DNA of 64,000 bases from Heterocephalus glaber (lineage: Eukaryota; Chordata; Mammalia; Rodentia; Bathyergidae), in assembly GCF_000247695.1 (NCBI RefSeq), contig NW_004624795.1, positions 5,472,686 to 5,536,685 on the forward strand. The letters run 5' to 3'. Below the pieces are notes generated by a model. That model made no database searches and was not told the DNA's origin. It was given only the letters and a program-made list of their open reading frames with translations. Positions within the stretch are counted from its first letter, which is position 1; each line of letters opens with the position of its first letter. A program made the translations under genes and the position numbers. Of this stretch, positions 1-12,661 are shown piece after piece.

Positions 1-36
1 TGCTGGGATCACAGGTGTGCGTCCCCATGCCTGGCA
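1..36 (-). mobile_element. B1 SINE (cut by window edge)
   Basis: tgctgggatcacaggtgtgc...cctggca is the 5' end of a B1 on the minus strand. Confidence 0.85.
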
Positions 37-220
37 TTTTGATGTTTTAAAGTGCGCCTTCCGCTCCGTTATCCCGTCACTGTCCTGACTGACACAGGGG
101 TGCGGGTGGGGGGCTGCTACCTCTGCCCTGGAGGCAGGACGGTCCTCTCCCTACCCGCACAGTAGAAGGCACCCCCAAAAATGACCTTCGGCGGTTTTGC
201 CGATTTATTTACTACCATTT

Positions 221-312
221 GTTTTGTTTTGTTTTTGGTACCGGGGATTGAATTCAGGTCCTTGCGCTTGTGCAGCAAGCAGTGAAACCACTGAGCTAAA
301 TTCCCGGCTTCT
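221..312 (-). mobile_element. tRNA-type (ID-like) SINE
   Basis: ggtaccggggattgaattca to aaattcccggc; flanked by ctaccattt repeats (212-220, 315-323). Confidence 0.93.
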
Positions 313-837
313 TGCTACCATTTCTTGAGGTCTCTTCTCGCTCTGCCTCCTGTCCAGCCTGTACCTGCTGTGACAAGTCGAAGCTGTCCCCAACTCCTGT
401 CTTCAGCCTCTCCCATCCCCAGAATGGGCCCCAAACACGCAGGGATTCTGAAGGGCAGGGCGTGTTTTCTTTGGCAAAATAAGTGCCCCGGGCCTGCCTG
501 GCGCTGGCCTCTCTCGCCTCTTCCCTGGGTAGATGCAGGTGTGGCTTTGTTTCCGGTCTCCATAGAGGTGGGCGTGGCCACGGCTCAGACGCGCGGGGCG
601 TGGTTAGGGCCACATCAGGGAGGACCCTTGCCGGGAAGTCCCTCGGCAGAACTCGCTCTCCCCAGATCCCCGTCTGCCACGGCAGGGCCCGGGGGAAAGC
701 CGGGGTCCTGTGGTGGTGAACTGCCAAGCCCAGGCTGGTCACGGTGACCCGAGCCTGCTAGGACCCGCGGAGAGTCTGGGTCCTCCACATGTGTGCAACC
801 CAGCAAGTTCACCTCACATCCTCTTGGCTTCCGTCTT

Positions 838-942
838 CTTTTTTTTTGGTGTTGAAACAAGATGACCTTGAACTTGCAGTGCTCCTCCTGCTTCAGCCTC
901 CCGAGTGCCGGGGTAACAGGCGTGTGCCATCGTGCTCTACTA
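838..942 (-). mobile_element. B1 SINE, diverged
   Basis: ctcctgcttcagcctcccga and aacaggcgtgtgcca. Confidence 0.8.
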
Positions 943-1378
943 AGCCTCTGTGGTTGGTAGGGCTCCTGCTACCCGTGGTTCCACTATGGCGCAGCTCTTT
1001 TCCTCAGAGCAGGTCCCCAGGCTTGGTGGGGCTTTTAGACTCTTGGCATCATCTCCTGAGCCCTGACCTGCCGTGGGGTGAGAGGCCTGGCTCACAGAGG
1101 TGGAAAAGGCCACCTCCTCTGAAAGGGCCCTGTTCCCTCACAGGACAGTGGGCGTGGGTCTCCCCACACTCGGGCCAATCCTCCTAGCAGCTGCCTGCAG
1201 GAATAACTCTGCTCATTCTCCGAGCTGTCCCCTGAGGGTGAGGAAGGTAAATAAAGGAGTCCTAATTTGTAACTAGCCGGTGTTTGAAGTTCTAATTTTG
1301 TAGCTTTCAATGGGAGTGCTATTTTGTGGTCTGAGATTGTCTGGGATGTTATTTGCTAACCCAAGCATAGAAGAATTC

Positions 1379-1516
1379 CTTTTTTTTTTTTTGGCGTTTC
1401 TTGAGACAGGGTCTTGTTCTGTAGTCCAGGCTAGCCTCAAACTGGAACTCTCGGTGATCCTCCTGGCTCAGCCTCCCATGTGCTGGGATTACAGGTGTGA
1501 GCCACCACGCCCGGCT
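1379..1516 (-). mobile_element. B1 SINE
   Basis: Poly-T, gagacagggtcttg, tgctgggattacaggtgtga, cgcccggct. Confidence 0.93.
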
Positions 1517-1852
1517 AAGACCACGTCTTATTCATAGCACCACCTTGGTAGCCAAGCTGCAGTGCAGGCTTCAGCTGCACTAGACAGAAGCAGAGGGCGT
1601 GTGTATGAAGCAATTCAGTTGGTTCGTAGGAGGGCCGCCATCTGGAGTTGCCACAGGTCCTGAAGGCCCAAAGCCAAGCAGCAGGCCAGAGCTCTGGGCG
1701 GTTCCTCCCTCCAGGCCCTGGTGAGTTGGTCCTAAGGATCCAGCCCCTCGAAGGGTTCGGTTCAGCTCCGACCGCCACCGCCGATGTGGTGGATGTCAGG
1801 CACATCCGAGGGTCACTCCAGGATGCCTACCAAGAACCTGGCAGGGAGTCCC

Positions 1853-2040
1853 AGCTGGGTGTAACAGCGCACGCCTGTGATCCCAGCACCAGGGGAGCTG
1901 AGGCAGGAGGATCACAAATTCAAACCCAACCTGAGCAATTTAGGCACTTGTCAAGACCCTGTCTCAAAGTAAAAATTACAAAGGGCCTGGGATGGAGCTG
2001 AACTCGGAAGCTGTGGGTTTGATCTGTTCCTCCCCAAATA
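1853..2040 (+). mobile_element. B1-dID dimeric SINE, degenerate
   Basis: B1 part (gcctgtgatcccagcaccag) followed by an ID-like part (gggcctgggatggagctgaa...gggtttgatc). Confidence 0.75.
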
Positions 2041-2571
2041 AATAACTCAAGACCATTGTTAGATTAAGTTGCTGCCTTCGCACCATTTCCTGGCGGGGCC
2101 TGAACTCCAGCGTGGGTGTCAGCAGGATGGAGCCACACACCCCCGCCAGGAGGTCCTTGTGTGAGGACAGAGCCCAGCCAGCATCAGGGGACCCACATGC
2201 ACTGTCTGCCCCACTGTGGTGCCCCTCCCGGGCCTGGTGCCCTCTGATGACCTTCACAGCCCTCGTCCCCCGCTGTGGTCCGGGCCATGGCCAGCAGCGA
2301 GCCCCTCGCCACCATGTGGGACTCGGGGTGTCCCCCTCAGCCCCCTCTTCCACATGTTGGGGTGTCCAGGTGGCTGCCCAGTCTCTGCTCTCGGTGTAGG
2401 ACCATGGCCAGCAGGCATGTACCCTGGTGTGCGTCTCGGGCCAGCCCTCGGGGACCAGGCTCTGCTGCCTGCCTTCTTTCAGACGATCCTCCAGGAGGCA
2501 TCACCCTGTGAGTAGAAGGGCGGGGGAGTGATAAGGGGCTGAGGCCACATTCTGCGTGGCTTGCTTTGGCT

Positions 2572-2688
2572 TCTTTTTTGAGACAGTCTTGCTATGTAGC
2601 CCAGGCTGACCTCAAACTCACAGTGATCCTCCTGCCTCAGCCTCCTGAGTGCTGGGCTGATAGGTATGCACCACCATGCCCAGCTCAC
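2572..2688 (-). mobile_element. B1 SINE
   Basis: ttttttgagacagtcttgct to accatgcccagct. Confidence 0.92.
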
Positions 2689-3182
2689 AGGTGCTTTAGG
2701 ACTCACTTATTCAGAAGGTGGGGAGGAAACTCAGGCAGGGGCATGTGTTAGGGGTGCACAGCACAAGGCTGTAACTGTATGCATGTTTGCACCAAAAGCA
2801 AATGCCCATTTTTCCCAATTCTCCTTGATAGAGAGGGAAAAGAAACTTTCTTTGGATCAATGGCCACAAGCCATGTGCCCGAGGCTGTATTGATTAATCT
2901 GCTTTTGCAAGGAGACCACATCTGGTGCTGCATTTTCCGTGCAGGCAACTGCTTACATTGGCACAAGTCTGCTTTAATGCCTCGGGGTCTGTATGGGATC
3001 CGCAGGGCGATAGATCTACCTGCCCCCCACAGCTCTGTGGATCACCCTGCCTAGCGGCCTGGCCTTCCGCCCTCCATTATGCAAGGATACTGCAGCCTCA
3101 TTGCTTTAAGAAGTCTGGTTCTGCAGCCTCAGCTGGGGCTTCTCTGGCACTATGGCATCCTTCTTACCAAAGATTTCTTATC

Positions 3183-3334
3183 TTTTTGTTTTGTTTTTTG
3201 GTTTGAGTCAGGATCTGGATATGTAATTCAGGCTGGCCTTGAACTCACTGTGTAGCCAAGGCTGGCCTGGAACTCTAGGTGATCCTCCTGCCTCAGCCTT
3301 CTGAGGGTTGGGCTCACAGAGGTGTGCTGCCATG
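3183..3334 (-). mobile_element. B1 SINE with internal duplication
   Basis: Two ctggcctkgaact units (near 3232 and 3262), the rodent B1 duplication. Confidence 0.9.
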
Positions 3335-3734
3335 ACCTTTATGCCGCTTCGTCAAGCAGCCCCTGAATGTGGGCCGTCTCTGGGGTCTTTGGCGCCCTCC
3401 TCTGCATCCCTCCCAGAGTCCATATTTGTACCTATTTGTTGCCTGTTGCTGCCCCACAAGCAGCCCCAAAACTTAGCAGCTGAGGACCATGCACGCTCCC
3501 AACCCCGTAGCTTGTAGGTCCCTCGAGATTGCCACCAACCCCCAGGCCTGGAGTCACCTCCCATCCTGCTGTGGTGGCAGAGTCCACCTGCACACTCACA
3601 CCTGTGCCTGCCATAGCCTGCGCTCACCTGGCTCCACAGCGTGTCATGGCCACCAGCGATGGGGGTCGAGTAACTTTGTCTTGCTGGCGACATCCTGTCA
3701 CTCCTGCTGTGTCATTTGTCAGAAGCAGTCATGA

Positions 3735-3836
3735 GGGCCGGGGATTTAGCTCAGTGGTTTCGCTGCCTGCTGCCCAAACGCAAGGACCCGAGTTCGATCC
3801 CTGGTACCCGCCCCCCCCAAAAATTAAAAATTAAAA
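3735..3836 (+). mobile_element. tRNA-type SINE
   Basis: ggccggggatttagctcagt, B box gagttcgatccc, then a C-rich/A-rich tail. Confidence 0.93.
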
Positions 3837-3985
3837 AGGGCTGAGGATGTGGCTTAGTAGTAGAGTCCCCCTGGGTTTGATCCCTAGTCCACAATAAAAG
3901 AAAGTAAAATAAATAGGTAAAAAGGGCTGGGCATGTGGCTTGGCGGTACAGCCACCCCCCCCCGTGACCGCAGTGCCCCCCCAAA
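3837..3985 (+). mobile_element. Two truncated ID elements in tandem
   Basis: gggctgaggatgtggcttag...gtttgatccctag, then gggctgggcatgtggcttgg ending in a C-run. Confidence 0.75.
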
Positions 3986-4335
3986 GAGTCCCTAGCCAGA
4001 GAATCCAAATGGAAATTTTACGAGTTGGCTAGGTTTGTTCCATTGGAAGAGGCTTCCAACGAAGGGAAACCGGAACAATAAGATTTCCTTCCCAAGCGCT
4101 GGGCCCCTCTTCACGTCCTCAGAAGGAGCAGGGGGTGGCCGGGATGCAGCCTGAGCCGCCTCCTGTCCCAGGCTCGCCCGGACGCGGCTTGGCTCTGGGC
4201 CGCCTTCCTCTCGGGAAATCTGTTCCGGCGCGGAGGCCTCCGATCGCGCTCAGAGCCGGGCCTGCCCCAGAACGCCGGCCGGGCGCAGCCTCCTCCCAGG
4301 CCCAGGCCCGCTAGACTTTGAAAGCTGTTTGGATC

Positions 4336-4351
4336 TGTGCTTAGTTTTTCC
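4336..4351. repeat. Target-site duplication, left (L1)
   Basis: tgtgcttagtttttcc, identical to 6228-6243. Confidence 0.9.
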
Positions 4352-4733
4352 TTTTTTTGAAGCAAAACATTGGTACATTTTACGCTTCCATAATGATAAC
4401 ACCCAGGGAATTTGCACCTGTACACGATACCTCTCGCCCCTATTTTCCCACATCCCCTCTCCTCCCCGTGTACAAAAGCCTTGTTTCCATTTTTTCCTTC
4501 TTTGATTTTTCTTGTCCTTTCTTCTTCCTCCCTTCCCATTCCCTTTCCCATTTGAACACTTTCTTCCCATTTCCCAACATCCATTACGCCTCATTCCTTA
4601 TTTCCACATTCAGTTTCTCACACCAGAGAAACAACGTGGTATTTAAACACGTGTGTCTGATTTATTTCACTTGAGAGTATGGTCTCAAGGTCCATGCATT
4701 TAGCTAGAAATGTCTGAAGCTCATCCTCCTTTT

Positions 4734-4864
4734 CTTGTGTTTGTTTTTGTACTAGTGATCGAACTTGGGACCTTGCATTTGTTTTTGTTTTTGTACCAGG
4801 AATCAAACTCAGGACCTTGCACTTGTGAAGCAGGCTGCAGCACCACTGAGCTAAATCCCCAGCA
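4734..4864 (-). mobile_element. tRNA-type SINE, partly duplicated (inside the L1)
   Basis: A 45-base 3' fragment abuts a full unit; flanked by gctcatcctYctt repeats (4719, 4866). Confidence 0.88.
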
Positions 4865-5836
4865 TGCTCATCCTTCTTAATCGCAGAGTAGTACTCCACT
4901 GTATTAAAACAAACACATCTTCCTTATCCAATTGTCAGTTGGTAGGCATTTTGGCTGTTTCCAAGATTTAGCTATTACAAACTGTGCCGCTATAAACATG
5001 GGTGTGCATATATCACTGTGATATGATGCTTTTAGTCCTGTCAGGAAGATACCAAGAAGGGGAATAGCTGGGTCAGATAGAACCTCTAGTTTTACTTTTT
5101 TGAGGAATCTCCACACTGATTTCCACAGTGGTTGCACCAGTTTATATTCCCACCAGCAGTTCCTTTTTCCCTCAGCCCCACCAGCATTTGTTATTGGTTG
5201 ATTTCATGATAGCAGCCATTCTTTCTGGAGTGAGGTGGAATCTCAGTGTTGTTTTAATTTGCATCTTTCAAATGACCAGTGATGCTGAACAGTTTTTCAC
5301 TTATTTGCTGTTACTACTTCTTCATTTGAGAAATTTCTGTTCATATCAGATGCCCATTTTTGGTTTGGGTCTTTAAATTTGGGAGGTCTGATTTTTTTTA
5401 GTTCTTTATATATTCTAGATAGTAGACCTTTGTCTGAGATATAGCTGGCAAAAAGTTTTTTCCTGTACTGTGGGTTGTCTCTTCACTCTGTTGATGGTTT
5501 CTCTTGCTGTGCAAAAAGCTTTTCAATAAGATGAGATGCCAGTAGTTGATTCTTTGTAATATTTCCTGTGCAATCAGGGTTTTTGTTCATAAAGTCTTTG
5601 CCTACACCAATGTCTTTGAGAGTTCTACCTGTTCTCTCTTCCAGCAGATTTACTGTTTCTGGTTTGATATTTAGATCTTTGATTCATTTCAATTTTAGGT
5701 TAGTGCATAGTGAAAGACATGGGTCTAGTTTTCATCTTCGGCACGTGGGAAGCCAGTTTTCCAGCACCATTTATTAAAGAGGCTGTCTGTCTTCTAGTGA
5801 GGGGGTTTGGCTCCTTTGTTAAAGATGAGGTGGTTG

Positions 5837-5939
5837 GGCTGGGGATTTACCTCAGTGGTTCCGCACCTACCTCGCAAGTGCAGGGTCCGGAGTTTGATCA
5901 CCCTGTTATCAAAAAAACAAAAAAACAAAAACAAACAAA
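5837..5939 (+). mobile_element. tRNA-type SINE (inside the L1)
   Basis: Flanked by an exact 16-bp duplication, aaagatgaggtggttg (5821-5836, 5940-5955). Confidence 0.94.
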
Positions 5940-6082
5940 AAAGATGAGGTGGTTGAGTGTGTCTGGAGTTGAATCTGCATCTTTTAATCTGTTCCATTGA
6001 TCCTCGGCACTGGTTTGTTTTGCCAGTACCATGATGTTTGCTTTTTTTTAATTGCATTTTATTAGCTCTCAGCTATCTTTTC

Positions 6083-6169
6083 TGTTTTTTTTTTTTGTAC
6101 CAGGGATTGAACTCAGGTCCTTGTGCTTCCGAGGCAGGTGGCGGAACCACTGAGCTGAATCCCCAGCCC
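6083..6169 (-). mobile_element. tRNA-type SINE (inside the L1)
   Basis: gtaccagggattgaactcag to ccactgagctgaatcccc. Confidence 0.92.
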
Positions 6170-6227
6170 TTTGTTTTGTTTTTTAATCACAGTAGCTTTG
6201 TAACATTATTTCAAGTCAGGGATTGTG

Positions 6228-6243
6228 TGTGCTTAGTTTTTCC
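6228..6243. repeat. Target-site duplication, right (L1)
   Basis: Identical 16-mer to 4336-4351; on the element's strand it starts ggaaaaac, near the L1 endonuclease TT/AAAA preference. Confidence 0.9.
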
Positions 6244-6540
6244 AACTCCTTTCTCCAAATACTCCAGTCAGATACACTCACCACTGCGCAGTGGCGGCGG
6301 CGTCAGTGCTGACCATCGTTTCTGGCCCTGGTCGGTAGCGGCGACAAAGTGCTGTCCATGAAGGGATTGGCGGGGCTGGGGCCATCGTCACAGACGACCC
6401 TGTAACTGGAGGGGCCTGCAGGGGGCTTCATGTGACCCGGAAAGGATGATTCGTTAAGCAGGGGCCCTCAAAACGTCGCTGAGGCTAAGTTAGAAAGTTA
6501 GAAACGAAGAAAGACACACCAGGGATATGGCTGCTTTTTT
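6244..6540. other. Unassigned GC-rich segment between the L1 and the 3' UTR block
   Basis: Moderately CpG-rich, with gcggcggcgtcag-type text. No ORF, repeat or RNA recognised. Confidence 0.4.
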
Positions 6541-6789
6541 TCTTTTTACTTTGAACATTAGCATTGGGTTGGTTACCGTACACATCCAAAGGCCCAGCAT
6601 CTTAGAAAGGTCATTAAGCGGCACACCTTGTACCAGAGTCTCCAAGAATAAAATATACAATGCTACATCAAGTGGTTAAAAATACACAAAAAGTAGTTTT
6701 AACAATCTATAAACTTTTTATACTTAAAAATCATGATTGAGTTGAAATTAAAAAAAGTGCATTTCAATTGCTAAAAAAAAAAAGTATCG

Positions 6790-7070
6790 GTGTAGTTAAC
6801 ACAAGAGGAAATCAGTACGCTGAGGGGGACAGGGCGCTGGGGCAGGTGGCAGGAAGCCGGGCGGCGGCCGGCAGGGACCCTCGGCGCGTGTCCTGCTCAC
6901 CGGGCCGGCAGTCCCTCTCCGCGTCTGCCCATCTCGAGAGCCCGGCCCAGCGACCACCACCCCGACCGGACTCCCCTAACCGCGCAGGCAGCGTGCCGTG
7001 GGCCTGTGCACACCAAGCCCGACGTGACTAGCTGCGTCTCAGCAGAGGTAGGAGGGGGACACGGCCCGTT
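6790..7070. other. CpG-rich patch in the putative 3' UTR
   Basis: A sudden rise in CpG (gccgggcggcggccggcagg and nearby) inside otherwise AT-rich sequence. No coding signal; could be a small CpG island or a regulatory element. Confidence 0.5.
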
Positions 7071-9015
7071 CTGGACCCCAGCCACATGGCCTAGACCTTA
7101 TGACCCAGCAGGCAGGACATGGACCGAGCAGCTTCTATTTCGTCAAACTCCTTTGGACAAATAGTCGACATTCAACAACAAGCTTTGTAAACCTAACGCT
7201 AAGCAGTTCCTGGCAAGCAAACTGGATTTTCTTTTCTTTAAGAAATGAGGAAAAGTGCAAGTGATTCCCATACTTTTGGGGAAAATGCAAATCGCAACAA
7301 ATAAGCTGCACCTGGCCACCTGCCACCTGCCCGCTCCTGGCCTCCCTCGTTCTGCAGATGGCACTCGGGTGGCTGCCGCTGGCAGGAAACGGGTTGGGGT
7401 GGCCACGCCTCCGGCTCTGTAGGGTGAGGGGCCCAGCCGGGGTGTCCCCTTTGCTGGTGACCGCCTGCTCATCGGGAAGGAGACGGCGTAAGGACTGCAA
7501 GACTGGTGGTGAGCCAGAGGGCCATGTTAGTAAAGAGGATCACCTTCCCAATCCGTCCGCGAAGAGCTGCTCAGAAGCCAGCTGACCCCCAAAGGCCCAC
7601 ACCACGCTGCATCCTTTGCTTGGATCACGGGGCTGAGCAACCACTGGACTCAGCAGGGAAAATGCCCTCAATCTTCAAGATGCACAAATAAGCAAGGAGG
7701 TGAGGGACGGCAAACGGAGACCTGAAAGCGAGCTGAAAGTAAAGCCCGCGAAGTCCTTTGTTGCCCCCTTGTGGATACAGCCAGTACTGCGGTGGACTAG
7801 AATCAGCCTTGTCAAGAAATGAGCGGACTGCATATGCAAATTTATGCAAGACTGAGAATTCATCTAGTTTTCTGTGGCCACATCTATAGCCTTGGAAATA
7901 AAACCTGAAAAGTAAACAACAAAATTATGCTACACTGTCGCCTTTTCAGCCCAATGAGGAGACTAAGCAAGCATGGAAAGATACTGGGTGGAGGAATTAG
8001 GAGCCTTAGGATGTTCAGCTACTTTCTGCTAATTTGCAAATGCAGTGAGGCACACTCAAGTCCTTTGCAGAATGTGAGCTGGGACCTCTGTCCTGCTCAC
8101 CTGTAAAGGACACACCCGGTACAGGGCCAGCTCCCAGTCCTGACTGACTGGCCAAGGCGAGGCTCAAGCAAAGCCCAGCTGCCAGTTTTTCTCTCCCCAG
8201 CCCCATTTCCTGTGCGTTCTACGAAATCACCTTCAGGGAATGTGGAATATCCCTGATCTCAGCAGAGAAGCGGAGCAGCCTGAAAGTGAGCTGGAGCTAG
8301 GAGGCTGTGGGACACTGCCCCCTGAAGACACGGACGGGACAAGCCAGGGGGCCCTGCACTGTTTGCTGGCTGGGGCTCTCAAGATGGAAGCAACACCCTG
8401 GAAAGCAAACTTCAGGCAGCCAGTTGTATGCAAGATGCAAGTGTCTAGGTCACTGTTGGGGGACAACAAGGCAATCAAACATAAAAAGTACTCAGGGCAG
8501 CAATGAGGAGCCCCTGCCACCATTCTCTGCAAAGCAGATCTGCCTCTTGCATTCGGAAAACGAGACCCCACTCCCAGCAGCCTTTCAATGTCCTAGACTT
8601 AGCGTTATGAAACGAAGCAACCCTCACACCGCTGCACTGTCCCACCCATAACACAGTCTGCGACAGACAGGACTCGGGCTTCATGAACAGCACCTTTAGA
8701 CCCCTGCGGCATGTGGTTATTAGAGTGAACACCTGAGCGCTAGTAACTAAGGAAAGAGGAGGGAGATTTTGAGTGAGGAAGCAAAGATTTTGACTACAGC
8801 CAAAACACTCAACAGTTTTCATTCCCTACAAAAAATGGAATTCAATTTCCTCATTTTAAGGAGTTCCTTTGTTTTCACTTTTGGAGAACTTAGGAAGCAA
8901 GAGGCCTGTACGTAACACAAACTGTGGTTTTGGCTGTGAAACATTAACCAACTGCTAAGACAAGTTTTATCAATGAGATGCTCACATCGCATGCAGAATA
9001 TGCTTCAACCTCCTT

Positions 9016-9021
9016 TTTATT
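9016..9021 (-). promoter_or_regulatory. Candidate polyadenylation signal AATAAA
   Basis: AATAAA on the minus strand, about 5.3 kb past the stop, in AT-rich sequence without SINEs. It is a candidate end of a longer 3' UTR. Confidence 0.3.
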
Positions 9022-11148
9022 ACATCCTTCATATATTATGCAGCAATCATACTTTTAATATGCATTAGATGAGAACAACTAGAAAAAAGGTTTTTGAGGG
9101 GCAGGGGGATGGAGAGGGAGGCAGATCAGAAATCAATAAAGGACTTTTGTTAAACCCAGAGAGCACTTTTAAATTCATCAGGTTGAAATATAATTATGGG
9201 CACAACTTGCAAACTGGTTATGGAAGATAGAGGACACGGGGCGACAGCAGCATTCAGGGCCCCTTCGTCGGGAAGGGCAGGCGGAAGTTCAGGAAGACTT
9301 CAAGGGAGACAAGCTGTCCGAAAGAGACACCCAGTGACCTTTAAAGGTGAAGGAATGACCAGCTTCCAGTGAAAGGGGGCAGGTGAAGAGTGGGACAAGG
9401 GTAACAGGTCCCAACACGAGAGACGGAACATGTGAAGATATAAATAAAAGTGAAGAATGCAACCCCAAAATGACACGGAGGAAGGAGACAGAGCTATGTG
9501 CCAGATTCCCAGCCTAGGTTTGCGCTAGCCTGTAAGGTGAAACACACCGCAGGATGGGTGAATGGCAATGCTCACAGACAGTGAAATTGTCAGAGGTAGG
9601 AGTTGGACCAGGGAAGAGTGTGCCAGGGCTCTGGCTTGTTGAAGGCACTCAGGGAGAGAGTGAGGGATGAAGGTGTGTCAGGACGGAGGCAAAGGCTCTC
9701 ACTCTATCATCAAGAAACCGAAACGACTCCAGAACACTGGTCGTGTGTGCTACACGGGTCACAAAGTAGAAAGAAAGCCAATTTGTATGTCACTTCCTGC
9801 AACGGCACAGCTTCTACTGAGGGAAAGGGAGAAGTCTGTTTTCTGAGTATACAACTCTGCCAGGTAGCTCTGACTCCAGGACACAATCTGATACCCGGTA
9901 CATTATCTGGTTCTTCAAAGGAATTCACTGAAGCTAAAGCTTTGAAGTTGGGACAACTAAGAGCATCAGTTTCCTTAGAGTCTTGCAAAGCCTACCCTCT
10001 AAGACAGAAAGATCTGATCACAAAGTCTATAAAAAGTCTAGAGAGTATAAAAGTAGAGAACTATGAAAGTGGATACATCGGATGGCAACTTGTATGGCTT
10101 CCGTAGAAAGGGCAGAGGGTCTCTGGTTGGCTTCATCGAGGTAGTGTCCAGGGCTGCAAGGTCACACTTCTCACGAACGCTACAGGTGGCATAGGCAGGT
10201 CAGCAGGCGCTGTTATTGCATAATAATGCCACTGTCTCCAATGGCTGTGACCTTTCATTCCTGAAAGAAAATGACCTTTTGGGAAATTTCCTATCTTGGT
10301 TTAGGCAAAGGAAAATTAAAACTCAATATTTACTTGCTCAACGTTACAGTTGGAAAAATTCCAACTGAATTGACTTTTTAAAAAGTAGTGAGCTGATAAA
10401 ATGCTTGAAAGTAATTTATCACTGTTTTCATTAAACACTCTCCATGTAGTCTGGGACAGCACTGACATTTTCATCACGTGGGTCGGCAGCGCAGTAGAGT
10501 TATCTTCTCTGTACAGTAGCTCAAACAGAAGGATTTCTCTATCTTTAGTTTTCAGGTTTGCTTTTCTTTTAAACATAAAAATCCACATACCATACTGGGT
10601 TGTACTAACTGAAATCTGCAAGATGGGGTAAATATATATGTACGTCTGAAATGTATTTCTATCTCTGCTTCATAGTCTCAAAATTTAAAACTGCCAGTAA
10701 AATCAAAAGGAAACCACATATCCATGCAACAAAAATAAAAACTGAAAAAAAAAAAATCTCATAAATTTTTACCGGTATCTCTTCAGAATATTTTGCCTTT
10801 GGTTAGTGTGCAAGGGACAAATTCTAGGGAGAGTTCTAACCATAAGAACAAGGTACTTCCAACAACTGCAGTTTTGAGAAAAGAAGGTACAACTATGGAA
10901 ATCTCCATGCTCAGCCATTAATCTAGGGCTGTTTATGCACATGGCAGACTAGAAAAGTATACAGAAGGGATCTGAAAAGGCTTCTTGGAACTACAGTTAA
11001 GGTTTTTATGCAGACTCACCATTTGCTGAAAACAATAAAATCATAAATATGTGTAGAAAGCCACATGTTTTAATCTGATCTTTTTTGTTGTTCAAAATTT
11101 AAAACTTCAGTATGAGTGTACTTGACTCAATTTGAGAAAGCAAGCAGC

Positions 11149-11276
11149 CTTTTTTTGAGACAGTGTCTCACTGTGTAGTTCAGGCTGGTCTTGAACTCAC
11201 TATGTTGTTGCCCAGGCTGGCCTCAAGCTCATGGTGATCCTCCTGCTTCAGCCTCCTGAGTGCTGAGATTACAGGG
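11149..11276 (-). mobile_element. B1 SINE with internal duplication
   Basis: tttgagacagtgtctcactg to gctgagattacagg; flanked by agcagcctttttt repeats. One of only two SINEs in the putative 3' UTR. Confidence 0.9.
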
Positions 11277-12144
11277 GCAGCAGCCTTTTTTAAGGCTAAA
11301 AAAAATTCATATTTGAATGATAAATCTATGAAAAAAGGATAAAAAATACAAAAACAAACCAACCACCAGAAATATAATGCCAACTCAGAAAAGCCCTTGG
11401 GGAATTTTCCTCAAATCTGCAACTCTTGCAATGTTACAAGCCCTTGAAGGCAATGTAAAATGAAGTTGCAAGAGAGCGCCCCAACTTGGTGTCTATGTAA
11501 TGCTGCAATGAAAGACAGTACGGAGAAGGGCTGAGAACTCCAACTCTCCTGCATCTTTTCACGAGCAGGGGAGCAGGTAACAACAGGAGCTGAGGAATTC
11601 ACAGGCGTTGCAGCAGATGTGGGAGAGAACACGGCACAATGCAGCTTTCCCTTAGTAGGGGACCCCACTCTCCACCCTGAGTCTGAGCCTTCACATTAAG
11701 CCTTGACGTGCACACACGAGCAAGGCTTCACCTGCAGTCCTGCGTGTCACAACTCTCCTTTGAGCAGTCACTATTTGTGTCCCGTGATGCTGACGAGGCA
11801 CCATCTTCCCAAACACCACAGATCCCAGTCAGGGAAGGTATACTTAGCCAGGGAAAAACCCTGGAAGTTTCCAGACTGTTCCATAATCCATTTCACTAAG
11901 AATTATACTGTAAGAAACTGATTTTTTTTTTTTTTTTTTTTTTGCTTCTGGGAAAGATGGTGGTGGTTATCTGCTTACTGCTAGTTTTCCTGTGTGGCAG
12001 CTATTTTCCTATGGTTATAGTTACTTGAATGAAAAATCAAACACAACTACCAGAATTTTCCAGGGTATAATCACAATACACCTCATGAAATGGTTGATTC
12101 AAAGATCTTGTCTAGAACTCAAAATTGTTGCCTAATACTGTAAA

Positions 12145-12150
12145 TTTATT
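12145..12150 (-). promoter_or_regulatory. Candidate polyadenylation signal AATAAA
   Basis: The plus strand reads tttatt, so the minus strand reads AATAAA, about 2.2 kb past the ZNF652 stop. It could end a short 3' UTR isoform. The hexamer alone is weak evidence. Confidence 0.3.
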
Positions 12151-12567
12151 TAGAACAAATAAGGTATAACCAATGAACTAAGCTATAACGTACATCTTTT
12201 TAAGGACAATTATTTTTAATATTATAGGCTTGACCATGAAATAATGCTATGTCTACATAAAAGTGTGGCTTTACAAACTTGTCCTGGAATGCAAAGGAGA
12301 TGGTGGTGGTAGGGGGGGACAGCCACTAAGGTAACAGTCACAGCAAGGAATTAACTTCCTTATTGGCTTAGGTGCCCAGGGGCTCAAAGAATGTACACAG
12401 ATATAAAAATACTACTGTTTAAAACTTACAGCCAAAACAGGAAGAAAAGTATGTCTTGAGATACTTTTCTGTCTCCTGCATCTTCCTATGCATTTTAAAA
12501 GCCAAAGGCAAAATCTGAAGGAGAAAATTTGGAATCATTAAACCAAAATAGCTAATAGAGGGATCTA

Positions 12568-12661
12568 GGCCTGGGATTTAGCTCAGTGGTTTCGACACCT
12601 GCTGCGCAAGAGCAAGGATCCGAGTTCAATCCCCGGTACCGAAAGAAAGAAAAAAAATAAA
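12568..12661 (+). mobile_element. tRNA-type SINE
   Basis: Flanked by exact agagggatcta repeats (12557-12567, 12662-12672). Lies in the putative ZNF652 3' UTR, antisense. Confidence 0.94.

Larger units (their letters stand above)
4352..6227 (-). mobile_element. LINE-1, 5'-truncated, with SINEs inserted
   Basis: Read on the minus strand, this is the 3' part of L1: ORF2 C-terminal coding similarity ([23 protein letters not shown] at about 5130-5050, MEYYSAIKKDE near 4899), then a purine-rich 3' UTR and A-tail (poly-T at 4352-4358 on plus). The 5' end is truncated at about 6227. A perfect 16-bp duplication flanks it. Three SINE units interrupt it (4734, 5837, 6083). The reading frame is broken, so it is inactive. 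Confidence 0.93.

Noticed and set aside
9603..10106. Plus-strand ORF of 167 codons in the putative 3' UTR
   Set aside because: No domain, no recognisable family, opposite strand to the gene; likely chance.
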